The notes: generated by a model from the letters alone, not told the origin. Shown: positions 45,579-56,855, counted from the stretch's first letter. The stretch: 64,000 bases of DNA from Eurosta solidaginis (GCF_040869045.1 NC_090321.1:131865689-131929688); one strand, 5' to 3'. Numbers and translations are program-made.

Positions 45579-47476
45579 TATACTCAGTTGAGCAGAGCTC
45601 ACAGAGTATATTAAGTTTGATTGGATAACGGTTGGTTGTACATATATAAAGGAATCGAGATAGATATAGACTTCCATATATAAAATTAATCAGGATCGAA
45701 AAAAAATTTGATTGAGCCATGTCCGTCCGTCCGTCCGTTAACACGATAACTTGAGTAAATTTCGAGGTATCTTGATGAAATTTGGTATGTAGATTCCTGA
45801 GCACTCATCTCAGATCGCTATTTGAAATGAACGATATCGGACTATAACCACGCCCACTTTTTCGATATCGAAAATTTCGAAAAACCGAAAAAGTGCGATA
45901 ATTCATTACAAAAGACAGATAAAGCGACGAAACTTGGTAGATGAGTTGAACATATGACGCAGAATAGAAAATTAGTAAAATTTTGGACAATGGGCGTGGC
46001 ACCGCCCACTTTTAAAAGGTAATTTAGAAGTTTTGCAAGCTGTAATTTGGCAGTCGTTGAAGATATCATGATGAACTTTGGCAGGAACGTTACTGCTATT
46101 ACTATATGTACGCTTAATAAAAATTAGCAAAATCGGAGAAGGACCACGCCTACTTTTAAAAAAATTTTTTTTTTAAAGTAAAATTTTAACAAAAAATTTA
46201 ATATCTTTACAGTATATAAGTAAATTATGTCAACATTCAACTCCAGTAATGATATGGTGCAACAAAATACAAAAATAAAAGAAAATTTCAAAATGGGCGT
46301 GGCTCCGCCCTTTTTCATTTAATTTGTCTAGGATTTTGTTAGGAACTGTTTTCTGTGAAAATGGGCGAAATCCGTTGATGCCACGCCCAGTTTTTATACA
46401 CAGTCGTCCGTCTGTCCTTCCGCATGGCCGTTAACACGATAACTTGAGCAAAAATCGGCATATCTTTAATGAACTTAGTTCACGTGCTTACTTGAACTCA
46501 CTTTATCTTGGTATGAAAAATGAACGAAATCCGACTATGACCACGCCCACTTTTTCGATATCGAAAATTACGAAAAATGAAAAAAGTGCCATAATTCTAT
46601 AACAAATACGAAAAAAGGGATGAAACATGGTAAGGTAATTGGATTGTTTTATTGACGCGAAATATAACTTTAGAAAAAACTTTATAAAATGGTTGTGACA
46701 CCTACCATATTAAGTAGAAGAAAATGAAAAAGTTCTGCAGGGCGAAATAAAAACCCCTTAAAATCTTGGCAGGTACTACATATATAAATAAATTAGCGGT
46801 ATCCAACAGATGATGTTCTGGGTCACCCTGGTCCACATTTTGGTCGATATCTGGAAAATGCCTTTACATATACAACTACCACCACTCCCTTTTAAAACTC
46901 TCATTAATACCTTTAATTTGATACCCATATCGTACAAACTTATTCTAGAGTCACCCCTGGTCCACCTTTATGGCGATATCTCGAAAAGGCGTCCACCTAT
47001 AGAACTAAGTCCCACGCCCTTTTAAAATACTCATTAACACCTTTCATTTGATACCCATATTGTACAAACAAATTCTAGGGTCACCCCTGGTCCACCTTTA
47101 TGGAGATATCTCGAAACGGCGTCCAGCTATGGAACTAAGGATTACTCCCTTTTAAAATACTCATTAACACCTTTCATTTGATACCCACATCGTACAAACG
47201 CATTCTAGAGTCACCCCTGGTCCACCTTTATGGCGATATCTCGAAAAGGCGACCACCTATACAACAACCATCACTCCCTTTTAAAACCCTCATTAATACC
47301 TTTAATTTGATACCCATATCGTACAAACACATTCTAGAGTCACCCCTGGTCCACCTTTATGGCGATATTTCGAAACGGCATCCACCTATAGAACGAAGGC
47401 CCACTCCCTTTTAAAAATACTCATTAACACCTTTCATTTGATACCCAAAACAAAGTCTAGAGTCACCCCTGGTCCA
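45579..47476 (-). mobile_element. Element Y, copy 2 (inverted, truncated in the satellite)
   Basis: Starts TACTCAGTTGAGCAGAGCTC, the complement of the right end of copy 1. It carries the same body phrases and a CCGT-repeat at 45722-45738, and reaches five or six satellite monomers (46820-47476), ending within a monomer at CCCCTGGTCCACC. The opposite end (AAGTAAGGAAGG) is missing. Confidence 0.85.
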
Positions 47477-47585
47477 CCGAGTTCAAGTAGAGCATAAGAA
47501 AACAGAGGTAGAACGAAGTTTATGCGTAGAGCCGTTCGAAAGTGATTCGCTTACAAACATATCAAAACTCATTTTTATTTATATA

Positions 47586-48500
47586 GATTTTCAGAACAGC
47601 AGCTTAATTTTATACAGATCAGTTACTAAGTTAGTAGAAATTACAGACCAAGACGAGATTTTAAGTTTAATTGAAAACGAACATATTCGAAACAATCACA
47701 GAGGAATTAAAGAAGTTTTTTACGAATTAAAAGATCGGTATTTATATCACAAACTTTATAAATTGATCACAATAGTAATTAATAAGTGCAAAACTTGTCA
47801 GCTCGCTAAATACGATAGAAAACAACTAAAAATTCCGTACCAAGTTACGAAAAATCCAACTCACTTTAATGTTATTGTGCACATTGACATTTGGTATCCA
47901 AATAGAAATTGTATGTTTTTGACCACAATAAACAAATTTTCCAAATATGCAACATTTCACAAGTTAAATGATAGGAATTGGATAGCGATATTGGACGCTT
48001 TAAAGCAGCGTATAAAGTTTTCAGGAAGAATGAATAAAATTGTTTTTGATAACGAAAGGTGTATGTTACACAGTGCTGTCACTCTGTTCTTGAAAGAAAA
48101 TAATATCGAAGTTCATAAAACTACACCATACCTTAAAACAGGTAATTCTGATATCGAAAGGTTACATGGTACATTAAATGAGCATCTAAGAATAATGAAC
48201 GTGGATAAAAAGAAGAAAGGTTTAGAGTTAGAGGAGAAGCTTTTTCAAATATTTAATATTTATAATAATACAATTCACACTACAACAAAGAAACGTCCTA
48301 TCGATTTTATAATTAATAATTTTGACAAAGATTACATTCAAGACTTATGTAAAAAATATCAAGATGAGAAGGCTAAACGAATAAATAAACTTAACGAAAA
48401 TAGAAATCAATCAATTGACCAACAAGAGAACCTTGTTAAAACCAAAAAAATTGCAAAAGCTGAAACAAAATATAAAAAGCTTGATAACTATGTTAATTAA
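47586..48500 (+). pseudogene. Element A integrase
   Basis: Open from DFQNSSLILY at 47586 to TAA at 48498-48500. The zinc-binding HHCC region has HIRNNH and KCKTCQ. The catalytic triad can be placed at VHIDIWYPN (Asp), VFDNERC (Asp) and SDIERLHGTL (Glu). A basic C-terminal tail follows. The frame is intact and is separated from pol only by the insertion at 37589-47585. The region 48501-48781 is non-coding, before the 3' LTR. Confidence 0.9.
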
Positions 48501-48781
48501 GGAAATTATGTTTTGGATACATCTACTAAGCAAAATAAGAAATATTATAAATCACAGTTGAAAAGAAAATATAATTATCAAACTACTAGTTAAAGAAAAA
48601 AGAGAATTTTGAAATACGGGTATTAACAATGTTTTAAAATATTTGTAATTAAATTTTTTTTTTAAATATCGTACCATTGTCGAATTGTTTTTTAACATTT
48701 CTTTACTTAAATAAGAAGACTGTGTTAACATCTTTAATTTTTACTGCTAACGTTTGCAGAGACGCAAACATCCAAGGGTGG

Positions 48782-49015
48782 AGTTATGTATAGAAGCATA
48801 CACATATGAGCTTCTGTTAAAAGCAGGATTAAGTTCTCTTAATTTAGTATTAGGAGAGAAGTTAACTTTAATTAATTATAAGGATACCGTTATTCGAAAT
48901 TGTTAACTCTTTGAACATTGGCATAAGCTCCATTCGAATTTAGGTTTAGATTAGATGTAAAGTGAAGCTCGTGAAATAAAGATCCTTTTAATCGACTTTC
49001 CGCCTATATCATTAT
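48782..49015 (+). repeat. Element A 3' LTR
   Basis: Near-identical to 27001-27232, starting AGTTATGTATAG and ending ATATCATTAT, preceded by the purine run AAGGGTGG at 48773-48781. Followed by the duplicated TATAT and the rest of the gypsy-B LTR. Confidence 0.9.
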
Positions 49016-49131
49016 TATATGTATATTAGGGTGGTTCAAAATGAAATATTTTATAAGTATGGAAATTCAATTTTGTTAATTCAAATATATAGAGGTATTT
49101 ATGTTTTACATGATATGTATTGTATAAATTC

Positions 49132-49171
<40 letters not shown>

Positions 49172-49294
49172 TTGTTTTAAAAATATGACATTTTATATGA
49201 ATTCGAAAACGATTTAGAAATATTCAAAGAAGTTGTGACAAATATATAGGTTCGAATGTGTGGGCTCCAAAGTCAGCGGATTTGGGTCCTCACA
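49016..49294 (-). repeat. Gypsy-B 3' LTR, proximal part
   Basis: Matches 54650-55252 without its SINE. It includes a long (AT)n microsatellite (49136-49166) that is much shorter in the other LTR. On the minus strand it starts TGTGAGGACCC directly after the purine tract AGGTGAGGGGAGAG (49295-49309), the polypurine primer site. Confidence 0.9.
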
Positions 49295-49640
49295 CTCTCC
49301 CCTCACCTGTCGCAAGCAGAGTTACTGTTACCAGGCCTGTCCTGGTGATCCTCTGCCGATAAGTGCGACCATTTATATTCCGGTGGAACGTCCTCTTTCG
49401 CCGCTTCATCCGTACCACCTGTAAGTGCTCCCTGATGTCTATGACTAGTTCTTCGGGGAGGTGTTCGATCCCGGTTCGGTTGGCCCATGTTTCGGTCGTT
49501 TCCGCTGGTGCTTTTTCGAGCCACCTCTTGATTTCGGCGATTATATCTTCGCCGTTGCCTGTGTTGCCGTCGTCGGAGGGCTTATCGCCGGTATAACTTT
49601 TTGTTGTCGACATGTCGACGCTCGCGTTGAGACTTAGCAC
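49295..49640 (-). pseudogene. Gypsy-B 3' ORF, unknown function
   Basis: The 116-codon reading from 49640 contains the acidic segment NGEDIIAEIKRWLEKAPAET followed by a basic RMKRRKRTFHRN stretch. It lies downstream of pol, next to the polypurine tract. I do not recognise it; a degenerate third ORF of the element is plausible. Confidence 0.4.
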
Positions 49641-49645
49641 GTCTC

Positions 49646-50654
49646 TTACTTCGGTCGGGGCATGGTCTTCAATGGCCTCGCTCCTGTATCGCTGCTGTTC
49701 CAGTCTCCGTATCGAGGTCGTCGTGGTAGATACGTATCCTTAAACGTATATTCCATGTACCCACGACCTGGTGTTTCCTCGTCCTCCTGGCGGACCGACA
49801 TCTCGCCTCTCCGCGGTTCGGGTCCTGGGGGAACCGCTTTTGGTTTCGGTGCTCGGGTCGTTGGCCCGTAGGTGTATTCCTCGTCGGAGTAATACGTTGA
49901 CTGATTCCACCGACTCGCATTCCGAAATCGTCTCGTACCTCGGGCTAAGTATCGAGCCGTCCTCGACGCTCCTGAGATGCCCAAACATTTTTGTGTTCTG
50001 GCTGTCAGTCTCGCTGGCACAGGCATCCTCTTCTGATGGCACTGGGCCCGTCTAATGACAGCTAATTTCGCTACCGTAGCCTTCTACCTCCTCGGTTGGC
50101 ACTTGGCCCGTCGTATTGTTGTTGTCGCTTTGGCTATGGTAGCCTTATCCCTCCTCGGTTGGCACTGGGCCCGTCGTATAGGTGTTGTTGTGGTCTAGGT
50201 AGAGCCGTATTCGGATACGGAGTGAACCATCTTAGGCACTCTCGGTGGTATAAATTTCGTTTTCGCGTTTATTCATGTTTGAAACTGTTTGATGTATTTT
50301 GGCGTTGTGCTCCCTTTTTATAGGAGTCCTCGCGGATCGTCTAACGGTACTATTCCCGGCAGGGCTCATCTCGATTTTCTGTGTCCCGTGTTTTGTTGCT
50401 GCAGGATATTTGAATCCCTTTATGTACTTTGGTTTTCGCTTTTCGCTGATTTTTTGTGTGGTTCTGCTGATGCTCCATTGGGGTGGCGTGTACCAATTTC
50501 TACCGCTTATGCGTGTCAACGTGTGTATCTTTTGTGGTGCCTGATAATTGTTCGCTGAAGGGGTCTTGCGCCTGATGTTCGACTCGATGTTTCTTTTCTC
50601 TATGAGATAATCTCTCGCGATATGGGCCTTGTTCTGAAATGAAATGTTACACAA
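49646..50654 (-). pseudogene. Gypsy-B 3' region, fragments of unknown ORFs
   Basis: 49646-50026 encodes a P/R-rich protein (TTRAPKPKAVPPGPEPRRGE). 50232-50654 encodes a lysine-rich fragment. The three plus-strand phrases TTGGCACTTGGCCCGTCGTA (50096-50190 region) are short GC-rich tandem units. No envelope features (signal peptide, furin site, membrane anchor) are evident. Confidence 0.35.
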
Positions 50655-50792
50655 AATACGGCCATTAGGTTATAGCATTGGCTGGCTATGTTGTTGGCGT
50701 AGTTCATCGCCGTCTGGATCCCGTTATCCAGGGTTGGTGCTTGCACTTATGCTGTGTGCCACCCACTCCGGTCGCCGTCTACCATCTGTTGA

Positions 50793-51346
50793 TTATTGCT
50801 TATGTCTGCCCGTTCGGTTCTGGAACCATTTGCACCTGAATTGAGGAGTGCTAGTGACCTGGGCAGCTTGCGATGTTGACGCGCGTGGCGTTGCTCTTAC
50901 TACGCCCAGTAACTCTGCGTGTTCCTCGGTGGATCTCTCAGTGAAATGTTGGTTCGGGGTTCTGCTACACGATGCTAATGATGGCGCGTGTTGTGTTCTT
51001 GCGCTCGTGGTCGGCCGTCTCGTTTGTTCCCCGATGGGAACTTCGGTGAAGCCCCCATTCGGGGCTTGGCGAGACGCCTTCGAATTACCACGCTCACGGG
51101 ATGAACGTATTCTTCTTTCTGCTGGCGGACTTTCTTCTTCTTCGACTGTCGCCTGATGGTACGCGTTTAGCTCGCTTATATGTGCCGCTCTTCTTTTGCC
51201 GTTATGCTCCTTGTCTAGCTCGTCGATCACCTGGGATACGAAGGTCCCTACCCTGTACTACGAATGCTGGACTGTAGCATGTTGACTCGCATACGCTCGT
51301 ATTCAGTGCAAGTGTCATCTCTGGCAACAAATCATCCCATGTCTGA
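50793..51346 (-). pseudogene. Gypsy-B pol C-terminus
   Basis: Just after the stop at about 51347 the frame reads QTWDDLLPEMTLALNTSVCE, the end of the integrase core. After a frameshift comes DKEHNGKRRAAHISELNAYH, an acidic/serine-rich tail and FRCKWFQNRTGRHK. Disrupted by stops near 51240. Confidence 0.7.
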
Positions 51347-52137
51347 CGCTACTTCCCAGTGAATTGCGCTATCATCCTCTTGATGTTAAGATTCGCTCTC
51401 TCCGTCGGGTTCTCTTGCGGTGTGTACGTTGCCGTTAGCTGGTGCTTTGTGCCAGCCTCTTGCAAAAATTTCTTAAAATGCCTGCTCGTGAACTGTGCTC
51501 CATTGTCTGTGATTAGGATTTTTGGCGCGCCAAATCGGGCCAAAATCCTCTCCCTCATTCCTCTGATCATCTTACCTGCAGCTTGTTGTTGGCTGGGCTT
51601 GTAGACTTGGCATGTGTGGCATTGCTGCACGTACTTCCGTACGTTTCTAAACATTCCAGACCTCATCATTGCACGCGCGATGGATTTCCGTATACCCATG
51701 TGTCCTGCGCTCGGTGAGTCGTGTATTTCGTTGAGCACTCTTCTCCTCTCTGGTGTTGGTACGCATATTTTCCACGGTACCGCATCCTCGCCATCCATTT
51801 GACTCCCTATTCTGCGATAAAACCGCCCTTCCTCCATCACGTAATCGGGGAATTTCTCCGGCTCCTTCGTTACTTCGGCCATCTTCCTCGTGTGCCATTT
51901 GCATGTAATAGCATCCTCATGTATGCTTCCCAAAACTTCTTCCAGTGGCTGCCTTGAGAGTACGTCTGCGCCCACATTCATTTTGCCTTTTCTGTATTGT
52001 ATGTCGAACGAATACTGCTGTAATTCAAGAGTCCATCTTGCGATCCGGCCCGATGGACTTTCTTTCGCGTTCAACCATTTTAACGCCAAGTGATCGGTGA
52101 TTACCGTAAAATTGTACCCCTCCAAATATGGCCTCAT
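51347..52137 (-). pseudogene. Gypsy-B RNase H tail and integrase with internal deletion
   Basis: RNase H tail YNFTVITDHLALKWL and MNVGADVLSRQPL. The integrase zinc region follows with GHMGIRKSIARAMM and QQCHTCQVYKPSQQQ. The sequence then jumps to RERILARFGAPKILITDNGA (second catalytic Asp) and YTPQENPTERANLNIK (Glu region). The part with the first catalytic Asp is missing, so the enzyme could not be active. A TGA precedes the frame at about 52140. Confidence 0.9.
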
Positions 52138-52149
52138 CTTCCTGGTAGC

Positions 52150-53144
52150 TCAAACGATGGCGTACGCTATCACTCGTTCCTCGTCGTCCAACCCCTGAGT
52201 ACGAACTGCAACAAGGCTGTAATCGCTCGCATCAGCCTGTAACCGGAACCTCTTTGTAAAATCTGCCAATGCCACCTGTTGTTCCTCGCACCATTTCCAC
52301 CTCTTTCTTTTTTCCAACATTGATGTTAATGTGTGTGCAACCCTTGAAAAGTCGGGTACGAACCTTCGGTACCACGAAACTACTCCTAGGAATCGCCTTA
52401 ACTCTCGTATGTTCTGCGGCGGCGTCAGCTCCTTGATGGCGGTGATTTTGTCAGGGTCCGTATGGATACCCTCTTCGCTGACCACGTGACCTAGATATTT
52501 TAAACTTTTCTTAAAAAACTCACATTTCTCTGTATTGATCTTCAAGTTGGCTTTTCTTAGTCTCTCGAAAACTTCTCTCAGGTGTGTGATATGCTCTTCC
52601 AGTGTCGCGATAGTAATTATTATATCGTTTAGGTAGGCAAACGCGTGTGGTTCCAACTCTGGGCCAATGGCTCTATCGAGTGCTCTCTGAAATGTGGCCG
52701 GGGCAGAGTGCAATTCAAACGGCATCACCTTCCATTGGAACAATCCTTGTCCGGGCACCGTAAATGCTGTGAATTGCTTACTACTTTCTTCCATCGGGAT
52801 TTGCCAATAACCGTTTTTGAGATCCAAGCTGCTTATAAACCGCGCGGTGCGTAATCTATCTAAAATGTGCTGTATTCGGGGTAGTGGGTAAGCGTCTGGT
52901 ACTAAGCGAGCATTGAGTTATCGATAGTCGACGCAGAGTCTCCATTCGTCTTCTTTCGGACCAGAACTATCGGCGCGCTGTGTGGGCTACGGGATGGCTC
53001 GACGCAGCCTTTCTCTATCAGCTCTTCTATCTCCTTGTTTATTATCTCTTGCATCTTTGGGTTCTTTGGAAAATATCGTTGCTTTATCGGCCGATCATCT
53101 CGCATTACTATCTTGTGCGTGGCTACGTTCGACAAGCCGGACAT
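52150..53144 (-). pseudogene. Gypsy-B reverse transcriptase with altered catalytic box
   Basis: From 53144: THKIVMRDDRPIKQRYFPKN, then PSRSPHSAPIVLVRKK. A damaged stretch (52830-52910) lacks the block with the first fingers motif. Next come MDLKNGYWQIPMEESSK, VMPFELHSAPATFQRALD (Glu in place of Gly), and a catalytic box reading AYLNDIII, so the first Asp of YLDD is Asn. KYLGHVVSEEGIHTDPDK follows. The set matches Osvaldo/Ulysses-type pol as I remember it. Confidence 0.9.
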
Positions 53145-53221
53145 CTCTTAAAAAATCTGTAACTCATGTTTGAGAAAGGTAGTCACCGCATCATCCATGC
53201 TGTTCTCCGCTAGTGGGACTT

Positions 53222-53250
53222 CCCCCCCCCCCCCCCCCCCCCCCCCCCCC
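53222..53250 (+). repeat. Poly-C tract (about 29 bases)
   Basis: An uninterrupted C run between protease and RT sequence of gypsy-B, abrupt on both sides (GGACTT before, GATCTCC after). It may be a real homopolymer expansion or an assembly artefact. Confidence 0.8.
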
Positions 53251-53280
53251 GATCTCCTTGAGGCCTTTGGAATCTCCTCA

Positions 53281-53478
53281 TTATACCATCGTCGTGCATG
53301 TTGCCGCCGTCTGCTTCTGATCATCAACTTGTAATACTACTTTTTCTCCGCCACACTTCAGCTCCAACTTAGTCTTTGCCAGATAGTATGTGCCAATCAC
53401 CACGCTGTCGACTAGCCCAGGCACAACTAATAGCTCACTCGCATGTCTTTGTTCGCCCAATTGTATCTCTGCATCCAC
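53281..53478 (-). pseudogene. Gypsy-B protease remnant
   Basis: Encodes DAEIQLGEQRHASELLVV followed by PGLVDSVVIGTYYLAKTKLE, the flap-to-C-terminal segment of an aspartic protease. The DTG active site is not found upstream. No gag is recognisable between here and the primer-binding site (53479-53643), so most of gag and the start of protease were lost. Confidence 0.65.
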
Positions 53479-53643
53479 CGCTTGCTCTATGCTGCGGTAT
53501 GCTTATATTTCCGCAATTCAGGATTCCCTCCATGTATTCTCCTTTGTATCCTCTGTGGTTATCCTCCTGTTTTTAATTATCTTTGTCTACTCTTGGGATT
53601 ATCCTCGTATTGTTAGTTGTTTACCATGTGACTTTATGTTCAG

Positions 53644-53662
53644 TGTGCCTGCTCGGGTGCCA
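53644..53662 (-). promoter_or_regulatory. Gypsy-B primer-binding site
   Basis: The minus strand reads TGGCACCCGAGCAGGCAC two bases after the LTR end GTCACA. It resembles lysine-tRNA-type primer-binding sites, which I recall for Osvaldo-like elements. Confidence 0.7.
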
Positions 53663-53664
53663 TT

Positions 53665-55252
53665 TGTGACGGACTTTTCCTTTGGCCGGGGTATGCTCAG
53701 TCCGTCCAGGATCCCTGTGGAAAGAGAAAATTATCCCTATCGTCTCCTTTTTCAATTTCAAACGTTATAATTTGTTTTATTCAATTTAATTTATACACTA
53801 CTCTTATGGCTAAAGGCCGCGGAGGTGGAAAAACCACCACCTCCTCCCAGTCGGTGGAGTTGGAAAGCCCCCACCTAGTATAATCTTAAAGAATACCCTG
53901 TTCTTCCTGAAGGCTGCGGAGGAGGAAAAACCACCACAATCCCTCTAACTATGGGGTTGGAAAACAGACCCCCCCCCCAAGTATCTAAACTAAAAGACTC
54001 GTGGGCTGGAAAATCCCAGGAGTCCCATTCATCGCTAAACAAGGCGTTAGCAGGCTACTATACCTAGCTAGCTACTCCTCAACTTCTTACAAAATTCTCG
54101 CTCTTTTATACTAGTTTGCGCGCAGACAAACCGTTTATTTATACTAACAAATCCTCATTATATCGTAGTACATAATTTACTGACATTTTCTAACAGTGTG
54201 AATATAATATTTTCTTATATATATATATGATAATTTCCTCTTCGGTCTGGAATGCCCCCCTCATATGTAAACATCTGTTGCCTAGCACTGGATCGATTAG
54301 CAGGTATTCAGCTGGGCATTCGTTGGGTGGTTTTCTGTGCTCCCATTGTCAGCTGTCTACGCACTAGCAATGTTCTTCTCCTTTTTGCTTTATGCTATGT
54401 CCGCGCGCATCAGTTTGTCCATGGGCTAAATGTATTTTGTTAGTGTAACATTTGGTTCAGTGGGTTGGTGAAATTTTGTTGCTTATTGCCTTTCTGTATT
54501 TCCATTGTTGTTTTCCCTTCTTTAGAATTCCATTCGGCTATGGGATATCTATGAAAAATATAATGTCCAACCAAAATATTCACCGTATGCGGGCAGAGAC
54601 AATTATTTAAGCGACATAATGAGGTGTTTTCATGAATGTTTATACGTATATTAGGGTGATTCAAAATGCAATATTTTATATGTATGGAAATTCAATTTTG
54701 TTGATTCAAATAAAAAATAAAAAATAAATGTAAGGCGCGATAACCTCCGAAGAGATCTAAGGCCGAGCTTCTCTTCCAATTTGCGTCGTGCTCCTCTTGA
54801 TTTTCCCAACAAATTGGCCGGACGGGACCTACATGTTTTATGCCTACTCCGAACGGCATCTGCAAGGCAGATGAGTTTTCACTGAGAGCTTTTCTTGGGA
54901 GAAATACAACCGGAGCGCTTGCGAAACACTGCCGAGGGGCGCCCCCGCTTAGAAAAATTGTCTTCTAATTGAAAAACCGTATTTCTAAAATTTTTTTGAT
55001 ATTGCTTTGTCCGGGGTGTGAACCCAGGGCATATGGTGTGGTAGGCGGAGCACGCTACCATCACACCACGGTGTTAATTCAAATATATAAGGATATTTAT
55101 GTTTTACATGATATATATATGTATAAATTCAATATTGTTTTAAAAAATGACATTTTATATGAATTCGAAAACGATTTATAAATATTCAAATAAGTTGTGA
55201 CAAATATATAGGAATGTGTCGGCTTCAAAGCCGGTGGATTTGGGTCCTCACA
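53665..55252 (-). repeat. Gypsy-B 5' LTR (with SINE)
   Basis: On the plus strand it runs from TGTGACGGAC to GGGTCCTCACA. Removing the SINE at 54712-55075 leaves about 1.22 kb, equal to the reconstructed other LTR (25545-26516 plus 49021-49294). C-rich tandem phrases with GGAGGTGGAAAA recur at 53820-53960. Confidence 0.95.
54712..55075 (-). mobile_element. tRNA-derived SINE copy 2
   Basis: Same structure as copy 1: head at 55075 with a tRNA-like promoter, tail AAAATAAAAAATAAA at the left. ATTCAAAT is duplicated at 54704-54711 and 55076-55083. It sits only in this LTR of gypsy-B, so it postdates the insertion of gypsy-B. Confidence 0.95.
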
Positions 55253-55740
55253 ACGTATGGCAGTCCCTCCTCGAACTCTAAAATATTTTGGTGTCACTTC
55301 TACCGGACTGTATGCAATATTTTTCCAAATATGAGCCAAATCGGACATCATAGGACGCTTTCTATTCATGTATGTATATTGTGTGTTCCAAATATGAGCC
55401 AAATCGGACCACAAATACGATTTTTTTTTAATATCTCGATACTTGAGCCACTTAGCGGCGTTTTTTTTTCCATAGGTCGCTCTCTATTCATGTATTTAGT
55501 ATGTGTTCCAAATATTAACCAAATCGGACCACAAATACGATGAAATATTTCGATCCATGCGCCACCTATCGCCGTTTTTTTCTTATTATTGCGTTGTCAT
55601 CAGGTTCTGAACTATATTCCAAGTTTCAAGCTTGTAGCTTAGAGGGAAGCTACTTAAATTTCAATTACATAATTCGTGCCGACCAGCCAGCCAGTCGGCC
55701 GGCCTGTCAAATCAAGCTAAATAAAACCGTTTACAAATAA
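55253..55740 (+). repeat. Repeat C copy 2, right part
   Basis: Starts with the duplicated ACGT followed by ATGGCAGTCCCTCC and matches the complement of 1-140. It then contains three spaced copies of a phrase like CCAAATATGAGCCAAATCGG (about 55325, 55388 and 55508), and ends near 55740 after GCCAGCCAGTCGGCCGGCC and AATAAAACCG. Confidence 0.75.
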
Positions 55741-56855
55741 AGTATGGATACCCATTATCTTTCAAGTATTGTATGTTTTGTTGGTTTCCTTTCATTGGAA
55801 CCACGGTTCCCAAGTTTGTAACGGGATTATATTTTTCACTTTACGCATACAACGTTTTTCATAAAGTTAACGCCAATGTTAGCAGGCGGTTACCTCAACC
55901 GAACAATGTTAAGGCAACGCTTTGGCCCATTAACTTCCCCGAAAAAAGGCTTTAATAAAACAGGCTGCTAAATCGCTGCTCAATTATCGAGCTGTGAGAG
56001 GAATACCAAGCGTAAGATAATTGGGAAATGTAACCGAGACCATAACTAAATAACCTCAAAAGGTAGTTTTTGAAAATTTGGATTTTTTTTTGTCCAGGTC
56101 TCTCTAATATCATTGGTCCAAACAAAATACACCTTTGTTTCCATAAGAAAATAAAAATATTTTACAAAAAAACATGCGTATATCACATCTTCCGTGCACA
56201 TTGTGGGAAATTAAGTATTTGCGTAGAAGTCCATATCTCCCTTAGATATGAAGCTATTTTAAAGACGTTTATATAACCCAAACTCTAAAGTTTTCTTTCC
56301 AGTTTTGAATTAATTAATTGAAATATATGTTACGCGCCTAGAAAATGACATGTTTTTAGCATTTCATATAAAATTAATTTTAACGTAACTTGCACTTAAG
56401 TTCTGTGAAATTATAATTTAAGAATTTTTTTCTTACTTTTCCTTTTCTTTCTTCATTCAACAAAAGCACATAACTTCAGATATTTTTAAAATGACGAAAT
56501 TTCAGAGTCCATCACCGATTGGGCAATGAAATTTTTAGCGGAGCTTCTAAGCATATTAGAGAATTGGTATGTGATTTTTCATACATTTTAAGCTACGGTG
56601 TTTTATTTGGTTTGAGTTTAAGGTACTAAGAAATGAGATAGAAAAAAATGGGTTCAAGTCCCTAATAGATTTTTTCCTCGAGATTTCAAAATCCGTAGTA
56701 AGACAAAAGCGCGTAAGTAAGAATTACGTGTTTATGTTCTACCACGGGAGAGATGCCCTATATTCTTGAATATTGCGTTATTCATACAGTTTTTTACGAA
56801 GTGTATAAACTGTTTTTAGTAAATCTGAGTTGTTCTTTACAGCTGTGCAGGTTAA
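55741..56855. other. Stretch without a recognised gene
   Basis: AT-rich. Short ORFs (for example 56070-56276) lack any recognisable motif. No terminal repeats were found by eye. Confidence 0.4.

Larger units (their letters stand above)
37589..47585 (+). mobile_element. X-family insertion in element A pol (with further nested elements)
   Basis: Starts TAGCAGACCCGGCAGACG exactly where the pol reading stops (FQDIYINN) and ends in TTTTTATTTATATA, just before the reading resumes with DFQNSSLILY. The far end has the same TTTTAT-x-TATA-x-GAT style as X copy 1. Inside are a tandem duplication that includes part of pol, gypsy-C, a SINE and a Y copy. The non-repeated body (37590-38859 and 44959-45480) holds no recognised gene. 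Confidence 0.65.
26517..49015 (+). mobile_element. Element A, 17.6/297-like LTR retrotransposon with nested insertions
   Basis: The 5' LTR is 27001-27232 (its first ten bases are also at 26517-26526) and the 3' LTR is 48782-49015; both start AGTTATGTAT and end in ATCATTAT. The primer-binding site TGGCGCAGTCAACGG follows the 5' LTR and a purine run AAGGGTGG precedes the 3' LTR. TATAT flanks the element (26512-26516 and 49016-49020), matching the TATA-type targets of 17.6 and 297. Gag, protease, RT-RNase H and integrase are collinear but cut by five or more insertions. Confidence 0.9.
25545..55252 (-). mobile_element. Gypsy-B, Osvaldo/Ulysses-like LTR retrotransposon with nested insertions
   Basis: On the minus strand: 5' LTR 53665-55252, internal region 49295-53664, 3' LTR 49294 down to 25545, with element A (26517-49015) inserted in the 3' LTR. 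The LTR begins TGTGAGG and ends GTCACA. The host site ACGT is duplicated at 25541-25544 and 55253-55256. Most of gag is missing. Pol is broken by stops and has an altered catalytic box. Without its insertions it is about 6.8 kb. Confidence 0.9.

Noticed and set aside
50096..50323. Plus-strand ORFs over gypsy-B (several of 60-100 codons)
   Set aside because: Shadows of the minus-strand GC-rich element; no motifs.
49646..50654. Envelope gene of an errantivirus in gypsy-B
   Set aside because: No signal peptide, cleavage site or transmembrane segment is visible; the fragments are P/R/K-rich.
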